Below are positions 1 through 10,883 of a stretch of 64,000 bases of DNA, piece by piece. Below the pieces are notes generated by a model. The model made no database searches, was not told the origin of the DNA, and saw only the letters and a program-made list of their open reading frames with translations. The DNA is from Chamaecrista fasciculata (Eukaryota; Streptophyta; Magnoliopsida; Fabales; Fabaceae), in contig QANZ01029894.1 in NCBI GenBank assembly GCA_003254925.1, positions 23,615-87,614 of the forward strand, in the 5' to 3' direction. The position numbers and the translations under genes are program-made. Numbering within the stretch: position 1 is the stretch's first letter; each line of letters begins with the position of its first letter.

Positions 1-1429
1 AAAAAAAAAAAAAAAACAGAATTTAAGGATCCAGAATTGAAGTACCTCAACTATACTACGTTTTATAGAATTTTCCTTTTACTGTATTGAGAACAGATCA
101 AAATTAAAATGCCCCATGATCATTTTTATATTGTGATCTGTGATTTGCAACGTGATTATGATCGTCACATACGCAATCACGTGCTGGTTCTTTGAATAGT
201 TTGAGCTCTGCCTATCTTCTGACTTCATCATAATTAAAATATTAAAAAAAAGAAAAAGATGAAGCTCGACATGTAATAAAACTCATTAATTAACATTACC
301 TACAAAATTGAACGATGTATCATGTACATTATATTCCTTAACAACTTTTTCGATATCCTCTTTGTTTTTTAGTACAAGTTTTCGATATCCTCTTAGTGAC
401 TTGGATTTTAGTCTTGATTTGTCTATTCAGATTAACGATACATAAACATGCTTTTTTGGTGAGTGTATTTGCAGTTACAACTTTCAACAGGAATGGTTCA
501 TTTTCATTGACTCATCCAGATGAATTAGGCAAAATATTGAAGTGAAAACTACTAAATAACTTATTTTAGAGTCTAAACTTAATAAGAAAAGAAATATTTT
601 AAAACAACATTATTTTAATCCCAAAAAGTAAAAAAATGAACAAAAATATTATGGGCCGGTTCAATCTCAAACCGTCCGGTTCAGGGCGAATTATATTTTA
701 GTCATGTTTATTATTTTTTGTCGTTAAACTTTCTCATTTATTATACCATTTGTCTAAAATAAATTTTGTTTTTTTTTGTTATTTCTAACGTAAATAATTG
801 AGATGAATAATTTTTCTCTTATATCCATCATAATAAATGAGTTATTAAGTAAATAAAAAAAATCTTCAATCACGAAATTGAAGAAAAATTGTAGTTGATT
901 TTTCTTTTATAAAGTTAAAGTTTTTTTTTTGTCCTAACTCATCTATTATGAGAAAGAAATCATATCCAAGTTAAATGTTCATCTCAACTCTCAAAGATAA
1001 CGATGGACACTAAAGAGGATGCTTTTGGTGTGATGATTATCCATGCCATTCACGGTGTAATTGTCATAATCTTGATTGTAACTTAGTAAGCTTTTTTAAT
1101 CTTGAACCAATTAAGAATGGGTGTGATTTTTTTTTTTATTCTCAGAAATTATATTTTTAAGAAGGTGATTCTTTAAAATATGATTCACATAAATATCAAA
1201 CAAAATTATTTGGTTGAATTAAAACATTCATAAAGTTATTTTATATGTTTGGTTAAACTTGATATTTATGATAATGTTTAGTATCTTTTCAAATATATCA
1301 TTGATTTTTCTTTTTCGTTATTTTTTCCATGAAATCCTTGTGACTTTAAGAGAAATGTGATGCAAATTGCAAGATAAATGTGATGCAATTAAAACATTCA
1401 TAAAGTTCATTACATTTACATTCGATAGA
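1..1429. other. AT-rich intergenic stretch
   Basis: No open frame of useful length or conserved coding signal was seen on either strand. The stretch opens with a poly(A) run (1-16) and is broken by many short A/T runs. A short GC-richer patch near 655-690 (CCGGTTC-like words) resembles degenerate repeat sequence. I see no gene here. Confidence 0.6.
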
Positions 1430-1477
1430 CTATAGAGAAAGGAAGTTTAAGGTACAGAAGTGTACAAGTCCCTTGAA

Positions 1478-1595
1478 GAAATTCACGTGGGTGGGCCACA
1501 AGAGGTAGTGGAATACGTTGATTGGTACAATCGTCACGTGGATCACGTTGGGCCCACACAGGCCCAAGTTGTCCAGATCGCGTGCATGCATAATC
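1478..1595. promoter_or_regulatory. Orphan promoter-like motif cluster
   Basis: Two CACGTG G-boxes (1484-1489, 1535-1540), several TGGGCC/GGCCCA site II-type words (1492-1497, 1549-1556, 1561-1566) and one CATGCA RY-type word (1585-1590) lie within about 110 bp. The patch is clearly GC-richer than its flanks. In plants this mixture is typical of proximal promoters. No coding gene was recognised from the window edge to 4.5 kb, so the transcript it would serve is unknown: an unseen non-coding RNA, a lost gene, or chance. Confidence 0.4.
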
Positions 1596-1745
1596 ATCGT
1601 TTTCAAAAAAAGCAAAGCAATGAAAAGTCGCTATTCAATATTCCCTATTCACTATTTTGAGAACAAGGTGCACTAATCTTATTAAAACCAAACTTTAATT
1701 ACCCAAAAAAAAAAAAGAAATCGGATAATGTATTACACATGATGT

Positions 1746-1918
1746 TGTAGGTGGAATTCCTATAGAACTATAAGGCATAAGCCATGGCCGAGATCAGATA
1801 ACTCATCTTGCATGTTGGAGGTCCCCCCAAAAAAACAAAAAAAAAACTATAAGCTATGATCGAGATCAGATAACGCATGTGGCATGTTATACGTGGAATT
1901 CCTATCTATAAGCTATCA
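1746..1918. repeat. Diverged tandem duplication, unit about 90 bp
   Basis: Two related modules lie side by side: each holds GTGGAATTCCTAT, a CTATAAG-type word and GAGATCAGATAAC followed by GCATGTT. The order is partly permuted because the arrays overlap. An A-rich stretch (about 1826-1846) separates them. The unit is not coding and was not recognised as a known element. Confidence 0.6.
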
Positions 1919-2569
1919 ATCAAGTTTATAGTCAACATAGTACACTGTACACCGTACGACGTTTTCGTTGACACAATAATAATAATGGGCCAAAACCTAT
2001 TTTAGTCCCCTAATCTTTACTTTAAATTTCTTTTGGTTCTTAATGTTTTTTTTTTGTTTCATTGTCATCTTTAATGTTTTCTCAAAGTGTTATAATTGAT
2101 CCCTAACTATTGAATGTGGTCATATATCTCTCGTTTCAAACCCAAACTTAATGAAATCAGAGCTACAAGTTAAATTTGATGAGTTCTTTTTTCGTCCAGT
2201 TGAAATTATATGAAAACTAGATCAAATCAGATATAGAATCGAGCTCGAAATGGGCTATTTATTTCATGAATTCAATCATATCTTTCTCGTTTCTCGTACA
2301 AATACAACGAAATTGAAGTTATTAGTTACTCTTAACAAACTTTTCCTCTGTTTAGTTGGGTTCGTTGACAAACGAGATCAAATAGTACTCTGAATGTGAG
2401 TTTGGTTAATACATCAATATTAACTTTTATAGTACTATTTGACTTTGTTTGTCAACGATTTCAACTAGGCAGAAAGAATTTGTCCAGAATAATTTATAAC
2501 TTCAATTTTATTGTATTCAAATTTAAAACAAGATAGATATGATCAAATTTATAAGACAAGTGGCTATAA

Positions 2570-2629
2570 TAAAAGGAGTTGTACTTTTTATAAAAAAAAA
2601 TAAAAAATAAAAGGAGTTGTACTTTTTAT
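2570..2629 (+). repeat. Poly(A) micro-insertion with 22-bp target duplication
   Basis: A perfect 22-bp direct repeat (2570-2591 and 2608-2629) flanks 16 bases that are all A except one T (2592-2607). The long perfect duplication around a pure A tail is the signature of target-primed reverse transcription. Slippage or simple tandem duplication is the alternative. Confidence 0.6.
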
Positions 2630-2840
2630 GTCATGTAAGGACTTTCAATTTCGGGAGTCTAATTTTCTTAACTCAATGTTTGATTAGTTAATATATATAG
2701 TTTAAATATTTTAAAATTGGAGATAATAAATAAGAGGAGAGGAAAAAAAAAGGCTGAAAATTTAAGGTCTTTTCAAAATATAATTAATTTATATAAAAAA
2801 TGTCGAAGTATGATTGGAGGCCGAGATGAGTCGTTGGAAA

Positions 2841-3155
2841 TGTTGAAGTCCCACATCGCTTAGTTAAAGGGTCTTCTAACACTATAAATATAATGGGGCA
2901 ACCCTCTCCCTAGAGAGCTCTTTTGTGGAGAGTTAAACCTTTCTACATGGTATCAGAACCTGGGCATGTGGGATGGATGAGCCCTATTGTGGGCTGCCTT
3001 GGGAATAACCCGTTGGCTTCACGCCCGAGTTGGGCGTGAGGGGGGCGTGTTGAAGTTTCACATCGCTTAGTTAAAGGGCCTTCTAACACTATATATATAA
3101 TGGGACAATCCTCTCCCTATAAGAACTCTTTTAGAGAGAGTTAAATCTTTCTACC
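2841..3155 (+). mobile_element. TRIM (miniature LTR retrotransposon), looks complete
   Basis: 5' LTR 2841-2947 and 3' LTR 3048-3155 both begin TGTTGAAG and stay alignable over their whole length. Directly after the 5' LTR comes TGGTATCAGAACC (2948-2960), close to the initiator-Met tRNA primer-binding site of plant copia-type elements. A G-rich polypurine-like tract (about 3038-3047) precedes the 3' LTR. The whole is flanked by a 5-bp target duplication, GGAAA (2836-2840, 3156-3160). The roughly 100-bp interior has no coding capacity, so it would be non-autonomous. The two LTRs have clearly drifted apart, so the insertion is not recent. Confidence 0.9.
2848..2890 (+). promoter_or_regulatory. 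snRNA-type USE plus TATA box inside the TRIM LTR
   Basis: GTCCCACATCG (2848-2858) is an exact match to the plant snRNA upstream sequence element RTCCCACATCG. TATAAATA (2883-2890) follows after 24 nt. In plant snRNA genes this spacing is characteristic of the Pol III (U6-like) class, while the Pol II class has about ten bases more. The motif match and spacing are read directly; promoter activity is inference. A related, diverged USE occurs at the matching place of the 3' LTR. Confidence 0.55.
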
Positions 3156-3160
3156 GGAAA

Positions 3161-4520
3161 AGTTGATAGCGACACTTCATTTACAACATATGGCTCACAG
3201 TTCCCATAAGTCTTGCACGTGTGAGAACCGAAGAACATAGTCCTGTATGGAGGCTTCGATCTTGGAAGTGGAAGTTCAAATATTTCACGTTGGTCTTGCA
3301 AGAAAGACGTACATAAATGACTCTCTATGAGTCTACTCTAATATTTAAATCAGTTGAGAATTTGAAAAAGAAAGATTATGTGTGTTAGAGTGGCATTACT
3401 TATTCCAAGGATTTGGTTCAAATGTATAAGTAATGATGACTGGGTGGTTGGTGATGATAACTCTAACACATGTTGTACAGCATACCGTCAGGTGGCAGGA
3501 TATAAGAAAAGATTTTTCTAATTGTGAGAGTAGTTTATTGATGATATTTGATGAAATAAATACACATAATTAATGAAAGTTGTTTAGGGACAAGTTGTGT
3601 TGAGTCTATGAAAAAATTGTCTAAGGTAACAAGAAAATACATTATAATTTAAAGAATTTATTCTTCAAAATCGTTATCAAAATCACAATATTTAATGTGG
3701 TTTGTCGAAATCTTGAGTCATTCACTCAGTCTTGCCTAAGTAGTGGGTGGTCAATCTTGCCTCAATATAAAAAGAAAAAAGAAAAATTTTATAATTACTT
3801 ATTTATCAAGTTTTATGATTTCATTTCAAACACTAAATTGAGAAATCTAAGAATAAATCACTAATTGACAAGCTTTGAAAATAATCAAAAGATTTGAAGT
3901 ATCAACACCGCCAACTCGGTACATATAGGACATAATGGGTTTCAAACTTTTGCACTTGGAAAAACAAGCCAGTCAACGCTTATAAAAGTGAATTGAATCT
4001 TGATGGCTATTCCTTTCTTTGAATTTAGCCCTTGTAATGGGGTACAACAGTTGATTTTGTTTGGTTAAACAAAAGTGCATAATAGAAATTCATCTCTCTC
4101 TATTAGTTTGTGATGATTAACAAAATGCTCTCAAGCTCCCTTGTAATCATCATTCTTTCTGAGGCTGTTCGGATTTGCAACGATTTTACCAAGTTTAAAA
4201 GGGAAAAAACAGCCAGTTACGCTCAGAAATAAAGGTATACAAGCCTCCTCTGCAAAATATCAATATTAGCCACATTTATCCACTAACTATGGTAGCAGAT
4301 TAGTGCAAAACGTACCTTTGACAATTTTCTATGAACATCCAAAACGAGTAAATAAAAGTAAAATGCTAAAATGAAGCAACATTAATTCTTTTCTCAATCA
4401 CAAAATCTGTTACAGATGAGTGATGCTGATAAGTTAGCTTTGAAGGCAATTATATTCTGAGAATAACAGTATTTTTTTCCCGGACTTAAGAAAAGTATAG
4501 GTATTGAATTGGCTTCATTT
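3161..4520. other. Intergenic, 3' side of the SPP gene
   Basis: AT-rich sequence without a recognisable gene or repeat. The last 120 bases or so should contain the 3' untranslated region of the SPP gene, which is transcribed leftwards and ends its reading frame at 4521. Confidence 0.5.
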
Positions 4521-7500
4521 TCATTCAACCTTTTTGCTAGACTTGGCATCACTTTCTTCTTGAGATGCATTGGCAGTGGCCTTGGACTCATCAAACTCCA
4601 ACAACTGCATTGTAGAAAAGCAGCTTAGAAAACTATTACACCTTGGCGAAATAATATTTAGCAAGTTTATACGAGACATAGATCCTCTCTGACTTCCATG
4701 TCTTGTCGAATAACTAACAAAAGCAAGGCTTCTCTCATGTAATATGTCTTTTTTCAACGATAACGTTGAAAAAGATACTGGGTTTTACCAAAAAACAAAA
4801 AAAGATTATGGGTTCTTGTGTTATACTAGAAAAATTGTTGCATAATAAATATAAGCATTTATAGAATGCTATAGGCCCTTAATAACAGCAAATACACATG
4901 TTCTTTCAGTGGTATCTAATATCTATTACTATTCTATACGCATGGTAAAATACAAAACTAGTATCTTTTCTCTAGTAAACCTTATGTCTGAAAGTAAATT
5001 AAGTAAATTAAATGCAACAAAGCGGCATTAATGATGTTAGAAAACGTAACAAACCTGTTTGACATCGCCATTCCATATGCAATGGGCAGCTAAAAATCCA
5101 ATCACAGAGGGTACAATATATAAAAGAGCAGGCTGAAACACGAGTACACGAGAAAAATGTTAATAGAGAGATGGTTCACATAATCACAAAGCCAGAAAGT
5201 CAATAATTGTGTACTCAGTCAACCATTGTTAGTACTGTATTTGACAATACATGTCTGTCTCCCCAAAACAGATAAAAGGAATAAAATGCAACCATAGATC
5301 AGTCACCTGTGCAGCCTGAAACCAGTTCATCACAATAATAGTAAGCACCAAGCCAACAGTGTATCCGAAAAAAGCACTCTTGAAATATTGTGGCTGTTTC
5401 CCTCTAGAAACATCAAACCGCAAGGCCAATGCCACAAAAATACCTGAAGGGGAAATATGAAATGTAAACCAAGGTGAGATTACAAAGAAGTGTTTACTTC
5501 AACATATGGGGAACACATCCTGCATATTGATCGACTCCTTGATATAAAGGTTCAGTACTTCTAAAATTTTATTTTAAACTGTAATGAACAAATGAAAGAT
5601 TTTTTTAATACTCGTTCTCTTTTCAAAAAAAAAAAACAAAACTATCCATTACCATATCATTTTAGTTGTCAGAGCACAGGATTAACTCTACAAGGCAGTC
5701 ATTCAAAAGATAAGAATATGATGGACAGACAGGACTACTTAAAAATTTTCCTCTTTCAAATTAACAATGGGTGAAAGCCTTCTAAGTTTCAGAAGGTAAC
5801 ACTAATTCAACATACTCATCAAAGGACAATAAATAAATAGACAGAAGATTCAGCCTACCAGGAATAACAATGTCACCCAGTCCAAGCATTGAAAATGGTC
5901 TTAAGGAATCTGAAGTGGGAAACACAAGCTGCAAATCATGTTGACCGATTAATAATTAGTATAATGAAATACTAGCATAGCCACTAAATTATTTACTCAT
6001 ATCATTTTTTTTTTGGCCAAAATTTACTCATATCATTAAAGCACATATATGTGTATGTTTACACCCAATGATGTAAATATAGGAAGTTTCTCATTTTCAA
6101 TTAGCTAAGATTCCAACCTTTATTGGAGCATCAAATGATTTTGCAACGCTAACCATCACTGGAGTAAAGAAAACCCAGAAAATGTCATATACAAAGAGTC
6201 CAGCCTGCAAAACATATACATATAAAAAGCCTGTATAAACAAATAGTGACACTGATGGAATGGAATTGTATGGTTAGCCTTTTGGCAACTAAATCCAAAC
6301 TAAAGTTCAATGGCACTAAAAATATCCTTTGGATTTTTAAAAAATTAGTAGCCATACGTTTAATTGCAAAGGTCCAAAGAAATTAGAAAACACAAAAGAG
6401 AGAGAGAGAGCTGTCGTTTTAATAATTGTTTGTCTAGTATTTCAAATTTAAAAACTTGTCTACATTCTCTTTCTGATCAATGAATATGGCCCAGTACCAC
6501 GAATTCTTCTTGAATGAGCATTATCAGGCGTTCACTTGTTGACAATTGCTATTAAAGAGAGAGGAGAGAAAACAAAGAAACTAACAAAGTCAGAACAGAA
6601 CTTACTAAGAGGATGGCACCAGTCTTGAAAGACCCAAGAGAAAGCATTTCTATCCCCTGCAAAGGATAAAGATGGATTCATTGATTTCATTTCATGGTTT
6701 ACTGCAATCAATAAAATCAAATATGATTTGCACCAACTTTTCATAGAAAAACGGATAAAATCTTAGAATAGTTGCATTTGCTATCTCTTTAACAGATTCT
6801 TACCACATAACAGTATATACTGACATTGAAGTAAAATTTACAGGAACTCAAAAAAGAATAATATAATTTTTAACACATTTCTGGAATAAATGAGGCCCAT
6901 TTCAATGAAATGACATTCACAAAAATAAAGGTTGTAAAAAATGGTCATATATTAGAGTTTGTGGCCAAACCTGAATACAGAAGGCAAGACCCAATATATT
7001 ATTTGCCAACCAGTGCTTCCGCAAAGCATACCATGCACAGAAAAAGGTCCCGGGGACAGCAGCAACAATCTGTGACCTAGTAAAATCAATTTCCAAAGCT
7101 GTGATAGAAAGGTGTAAGGATAAATATCATTCTGCATAATACAAGCAAGTTAAAGTCAACCAGTTCAAAAGTAAACTACTAAAAGCAGCAAAACAACAAA
7201 AGTGCTCAAACAATATGGAAGAATCATATCATAACAGAACATTAAAAATTCAGTAGCCAACAAGCCATAAACAGAGATAGTAAACCTTCAAACACAGGTT
7301 CAATACATTATGCATTCATATAATTACAAATTCATACATTAAAACGCCAAGAACTCAATCATAACCCCATATATCCTAGTATCAAACAATTGCACATCAA
7401 TATTACAAAGTGGGGGGCTTAAATCCAGTTGTATAGTCAGTAATCTTAATCGCTCAAGACAGTCATCACTAATTAACTAAACGATTGGTTCAAAACAAAT

Positions 7501-8808
7501 ATAAATTCTCATTACACAATTCATAGAGAAAAGATTCTCGGCAGAGTAAATAAATAAGGAGACAAGAACTTCACGTACAACGAAAATAAGGAAAACGCCA
7601 GACAATGACGTCCTCATTCCACTGCTTTGGTAGAAAACGCTTGATAGATGGTAATAATGTTGCTCTGTATAAAGAGGAAGAAAAATGTGAGATAAAGCAA
7701 AAAACAGATAATAAAAAGCTTCTGAAGATTAAAAAAGAAGGAAACATGAAGCCCAAAAAAGAGAAACATACGAAAGAGCAACAATCCCCAGGACAAAGAA
7801 GTAGCATGTTAATACAGCATTCACCAAGTCCTTAGATAGAAACTTGAAGAGTAAGAAAAGTGATAACAACATTGCACTCCCAACAAAGGGAAAACGCATG
7901 GCATGCTCATTAGACATTGTCTCCTGCATCATTACAACATAGTAAAAAAAAATCACTTCTTAAGTCATAACATAATCAAAATAAATAAGAGAATATATAA
8001 CGTGCACAGCAGCAACAACTTACCGTTGGTGGAGTTGGTTTGACAGAACGGTAACAGCCCACAAACACAGTGAGGCATGCAGTCAAAACAACATTTAAAT
8101 TTGGATTTACTTTCACAACAAGCGGTGCTAATGTTAAACCTGCCAACACAAATATCACACAGTCAATAAATAAATGATCAAGGAACAGCCTACTTCTCGT
8201 ATCACTAATGCATTACAATTGGCCCTTGAACAAATCCATTTCAATTTGAACTTCATTGACACCCCCCAACAAAAAACACCACGAGGACAGTTGCGGCTAA
8301 ATGTATACCACTATCATTTTCCACTCTCAAAATATGGATACTAGAAAATAGTTGAATATCATACAAGGCATTAAAGATGTAGGAGGCTATAGAATCATAT
8401 TATCTGCCTCCCGTTAGTTTAAAGAGACAGAAAAGGACGAGATACGCTGATATACACTTATCAAATATAACCTAATATATTGTGTTGGGTTCGTGCATAA
8501 TTACGAGTAAGTGGCATGCATTGACAGCAAAGGTCAGAGTCCATAATAATTCAATTATAAGTTTTCTATTTCCATAAAAAGGAGGTTAAGGGATCCCCCA
8601 GAATTCAACTTCACCAGTTTTGAGCGCAAAACCAACAACTTCAACTGAAAAGCTCCTATGATAAAATAACGTACAGCTATGATACCATATGTCGCTTATT
8701 TTAAGTGTATCTACTTAAGTAAGAGAGCTCGAAAAACTTCATAAACAATAAAAGCAAGGGTAACTAACCAGCCAATGCGAAATTCGCAATTCGCTCTATG
8801 CTTTTCAT
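4521..8808 (-). CDS. SPP: Signal peptide peptidase (intramembrane aspartyl protease)
   Basis: Eleven coding exons on the minus strand: 8769-8808, 8024-8139, 7772-7923, 7579-7664, 6971-7098, 6606-6656, 6118-6204, 5859-5928, 5307-5443, 5055-5132, 4521-4604. They join in frame to 342 aa, matching Arabidopsis SPP (about 344 aa, recalled). The family has about nine membrane segments in the ER, where it cuts signal-peptide remnants and other type II membrane segments inside the bilayer. Both catalytic aspartates are visible: YD in LFVYDIFW (Asp198) and GLGD (Asp239), with the PAL motif at 290-292. The last residues, KKVE, fit a dilysine ER-retrieval signal. The start ATG at 8808 gives the short N-terminus usual for plant SPP. 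Two micro-insertions lie in its introns. The 5' UTR probably extends to about 9.1 kb. Confidence 0.95.
4769..4814. repeat. Micro-insertion (TTACC + A-rich tail) in an SPP intron
   Basis: Direct repeats 4769-4784 and 4799-4814 (16 bp, 2 mismatches) flank the 14-bp insert TTACCAAAAAACAA. It lies in the last SPP intron. It resembles the stub of a retroposon tail; the mismatches suggest an older event. Confidence 0.5.
5991..6037. repeat. Micro-insertion (poly-T + GGCC) in an SPP intron
   Basis: A perfect 16-bp direct repeat, ATTTACTCATATCATT (5991-6006, 6022-6037), flanks the 15-bp insert TTTTTTTTGGCCAAA. It sits in the intron between SPP exons 7 and 8. Read on the minus strand the insert is TTTGGCC followed by eight A residues. 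Confidence 0.7.
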
Positions 8809-9806
8809 CTTTAACCCTCTCTAATATGTCAACTTTTTAGAATAAATCCTGGATCTCCTGAACAAAATCCTCCGAATATGGCCTCCCCCTGTGATCAGAA
8901 ACAGTACGAATTGCATAAATCAAAGTATATCATTGATAAACTGAAAATAAATTGTCGGGAAGAAATGTATTGAAATTTAATTTCTCGTAAATTAAACCTC
9001 CTCTAACGGAAGTGAACTGTAGTACCGAAATTCCACAACACGACGACTACCCAAAATTCACGTCCGTTACAGATCGGAGAGACCGATCGATAGAGATCTA
9101 TGATTTTGACAATTTTTGGAGGGTTAGGGTTTTAAATTTTACCCAACCCAAGTATATCACGGTTCGCAGATAGCATGTTTAATGAAATGGCTAATTTCTT
9201 TTTTTTTGTTATAATGAAATGGCTAATTTCGATATTTAGAGCGGTGAAGATAAAAAAATTGTCATTTACCTCTCACTTTGGTGACTGCCAATAAACTGAT
9301 GCCATTTGGCAAAAATAAAAGAGAAGGAAGATTCATTGGATACGTGGCTAGTTTTCATTTGGCCGTTACAGTAATAAACCAAGTTGTGGTGCAGAGAATC
9401 GGTGGAATTTGGTAACAATATCCGTATTAATGATCTGCCAGCGCTTACGAGGATGATTAAGAATTTCGTTCCCAATTGACTAACTCACGTGAGTTGAGGT
9501 GTACAGGCCAATCAGGAACCCATAAATTTCCAGGTCGGATTTCATAAAATTAATTTTGAACCATGGATTTGATAATTAATTATAGGTAAAATCCTACAAA
9601 GCATCAACTTTGAGGGCGTATCGTCGTGTCAGTATATGTCCGTGTTGGTACGACACATATTCATATGTTTCAAAATATAAAATTAAATTTTTGTGACTTT
9701 AACATAACAAACAATATAAAATAATGACGCATATGAGATATATAATCAATAGATATTATAAATTTTCAAGTTTTCGCCAAATTTTATGAGATTTTAATTA
9801 TTTATA
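8809..9806. other. SPP 5' region and start of the SPP/RBL11 intergenic region
   Basis: About 8809-9100 should hold the SPP 5' UTR and perhaps a UTR intron; GGGTTAGGGTTTTAAA-type telo-box sequence lies near 9121-9136. The remainder up to 9806 is AT-rich intergenic sequence, with one micro-insertion at 9180-9230 and no recognised gene. Confidence 0.45.
9180..9230. repeat. Micro-insertion (poly-T + GTTA) with 19-bp duplication
   Basis: A perfect 19-bp direct repeat, TAATGAAATGGCTAATTTC (9180-9198, 9212-9230), flanks the 13-bp insert TTTTTTTTTGTTA. It lies in the shared upstream region of SPP and RBL11. Confidence 0.7.
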
Positions 9807-10103
9807 TCTATACTATATTATATGTATAAGGATATTTTTAATTGGTCAAAAATAATAAATAGAAAAATAAAAAAATAAAAAATAAACATGTGATAATTGG
9901 CTGTATAGATAATGTGAGAAAAAAACTAATAGATAAGATTTAAGAAAATGAAAACTTATTATTTAGTCTTTTAATTTTCACACTTCTAACGATTTAGTCC
10001 TTTAATAATAGAAATATACTATTTAGGCATTGAATAACTACAATTGTCAAATCAAACGTTACATACATATTTCTGTGTCCGTTAGGGCACGGAAAGCCCC
10101 TAG
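9807..10103 (+). mobile_element. Short non-autonomous Helitron, 297 bp
   Basis: The 5' end reads TCTATACTATATTATATG (9807). The 3' end has a hairpin (GTGTCC/GGGCAC around a GTTA loop, 10075-10090) followed by CCCCTAG. The element sits between A (9806) and T (10104), the usual Helitron A/T target, with no target duplication. Two relatives with matching ends occur at 40695-40965 and 62979-63156. It has no Rep/helicase coding capacity. Confidence 0.85.
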
Positions 10104-10254
10104 TATATAAATATATGTCGTGACGTGTCAAGTAACTTTAAGAATTTGATGTGTCGGTGTGTCCACGACTGTATCGTGTCTCGTGTCCGTATCAGTGTCC
10201 ATCCTTCATAGGTAAAATCTCGCACAAAACGGAGGATATGTCATCTAATACAAT

Positions 10255-10669
10255 TGGCAAAGTGTAAATTTGGTCTCATAATTTTTTAAAATTTTCAATT
10301 TGGTTATGTATCTTTTTTTTTTGCACTTTTGGTACCATATCTTTGCAAAAGATCCCAATTTGGTCACATATTATTTTTCGTCTTATATCTTTTAGTTAGA
10401 TTATAGAATTGTCTCATATTTTTACAAAAGAATTAATCATTAAGTGATCATTTTACAAAGATACAAAACCACTTTTGCACCTGATCCAAAAATATATGAC
10501 CAATTCTACAATAAACCCAAAGATATGAGACCAAATTTACAGCAAAAAAAAATATGAGACCAAATTGGGACCTGACCAGAAGATATGAGACAAAAAAATG
10601 CAATTAAAAAATATATAGGACCAAATTGGGAACTGAGAAAAATATATGGGACCAAACTTTCACTTTGCC
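10255..10669. mobile_element. MULE-type MITE, about 415 bp, 9-10 bp TSD
   Basis: The terminal inverted repeats are TGGCAAAGTG... on the left and the reverse complement GGGCAAAGTG... on the right. They continue into imperfect subterminal repeats of the type GACCAAATTTGGTC. The flanking direct repeat CTAATACAAT (10245-10254, 10670-10679) is 10 bp perfect, and one base may belong to the element, so the TSD is 9-10 bp as in Mutator-like elements. There is no coding capacity. Similar words occur at 20485-20695 and 34591-34944. Confidence 0.8.
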
Positions 10670-10817
10670 CTAATACAATACAAGGAAAAGACGAGAAGAA
10701 GAAGATGAAAGAAGAAGCTGTTTGAGCATTGGATAGCTCTCTGCTCTCACGTTCCTCGTCAATGGAGAACAAATACAATTCGAAGGTCTAAACTATCTAA
10801 AGAGCAAGCGTCGTTGC

Positions 10818-10829
10818 TATATATATATA
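10818..10829 (+). promoter_or_regulatory. TATA box of RBL11
   Basis: A TATATATATATA run stands 55 bases upstream of the RBL11 start codon. It is the only good TATA element close to the start and implies a very short 5' UTR. Confidence 0.5.
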
Positions 10830-10883
10830 CACTCGCACGCAACGCAACCACGTTGTTCGTTCCCTTTCCCGGGAAAGGAAACA

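Noticed and set aside
1460-1660. 66-codon plus-strand frame in the promoter-like patch
   Set aside because: Short, without domain, and made of promoter-type motifs; no splice context.
2841-2947. A U6 or other snRNA gene behind the USE/TATA pair
   Set aside because: The sequence downstream of the TATA box is LTR, followed by a primer-binding site, and shows no snRNA sequence.
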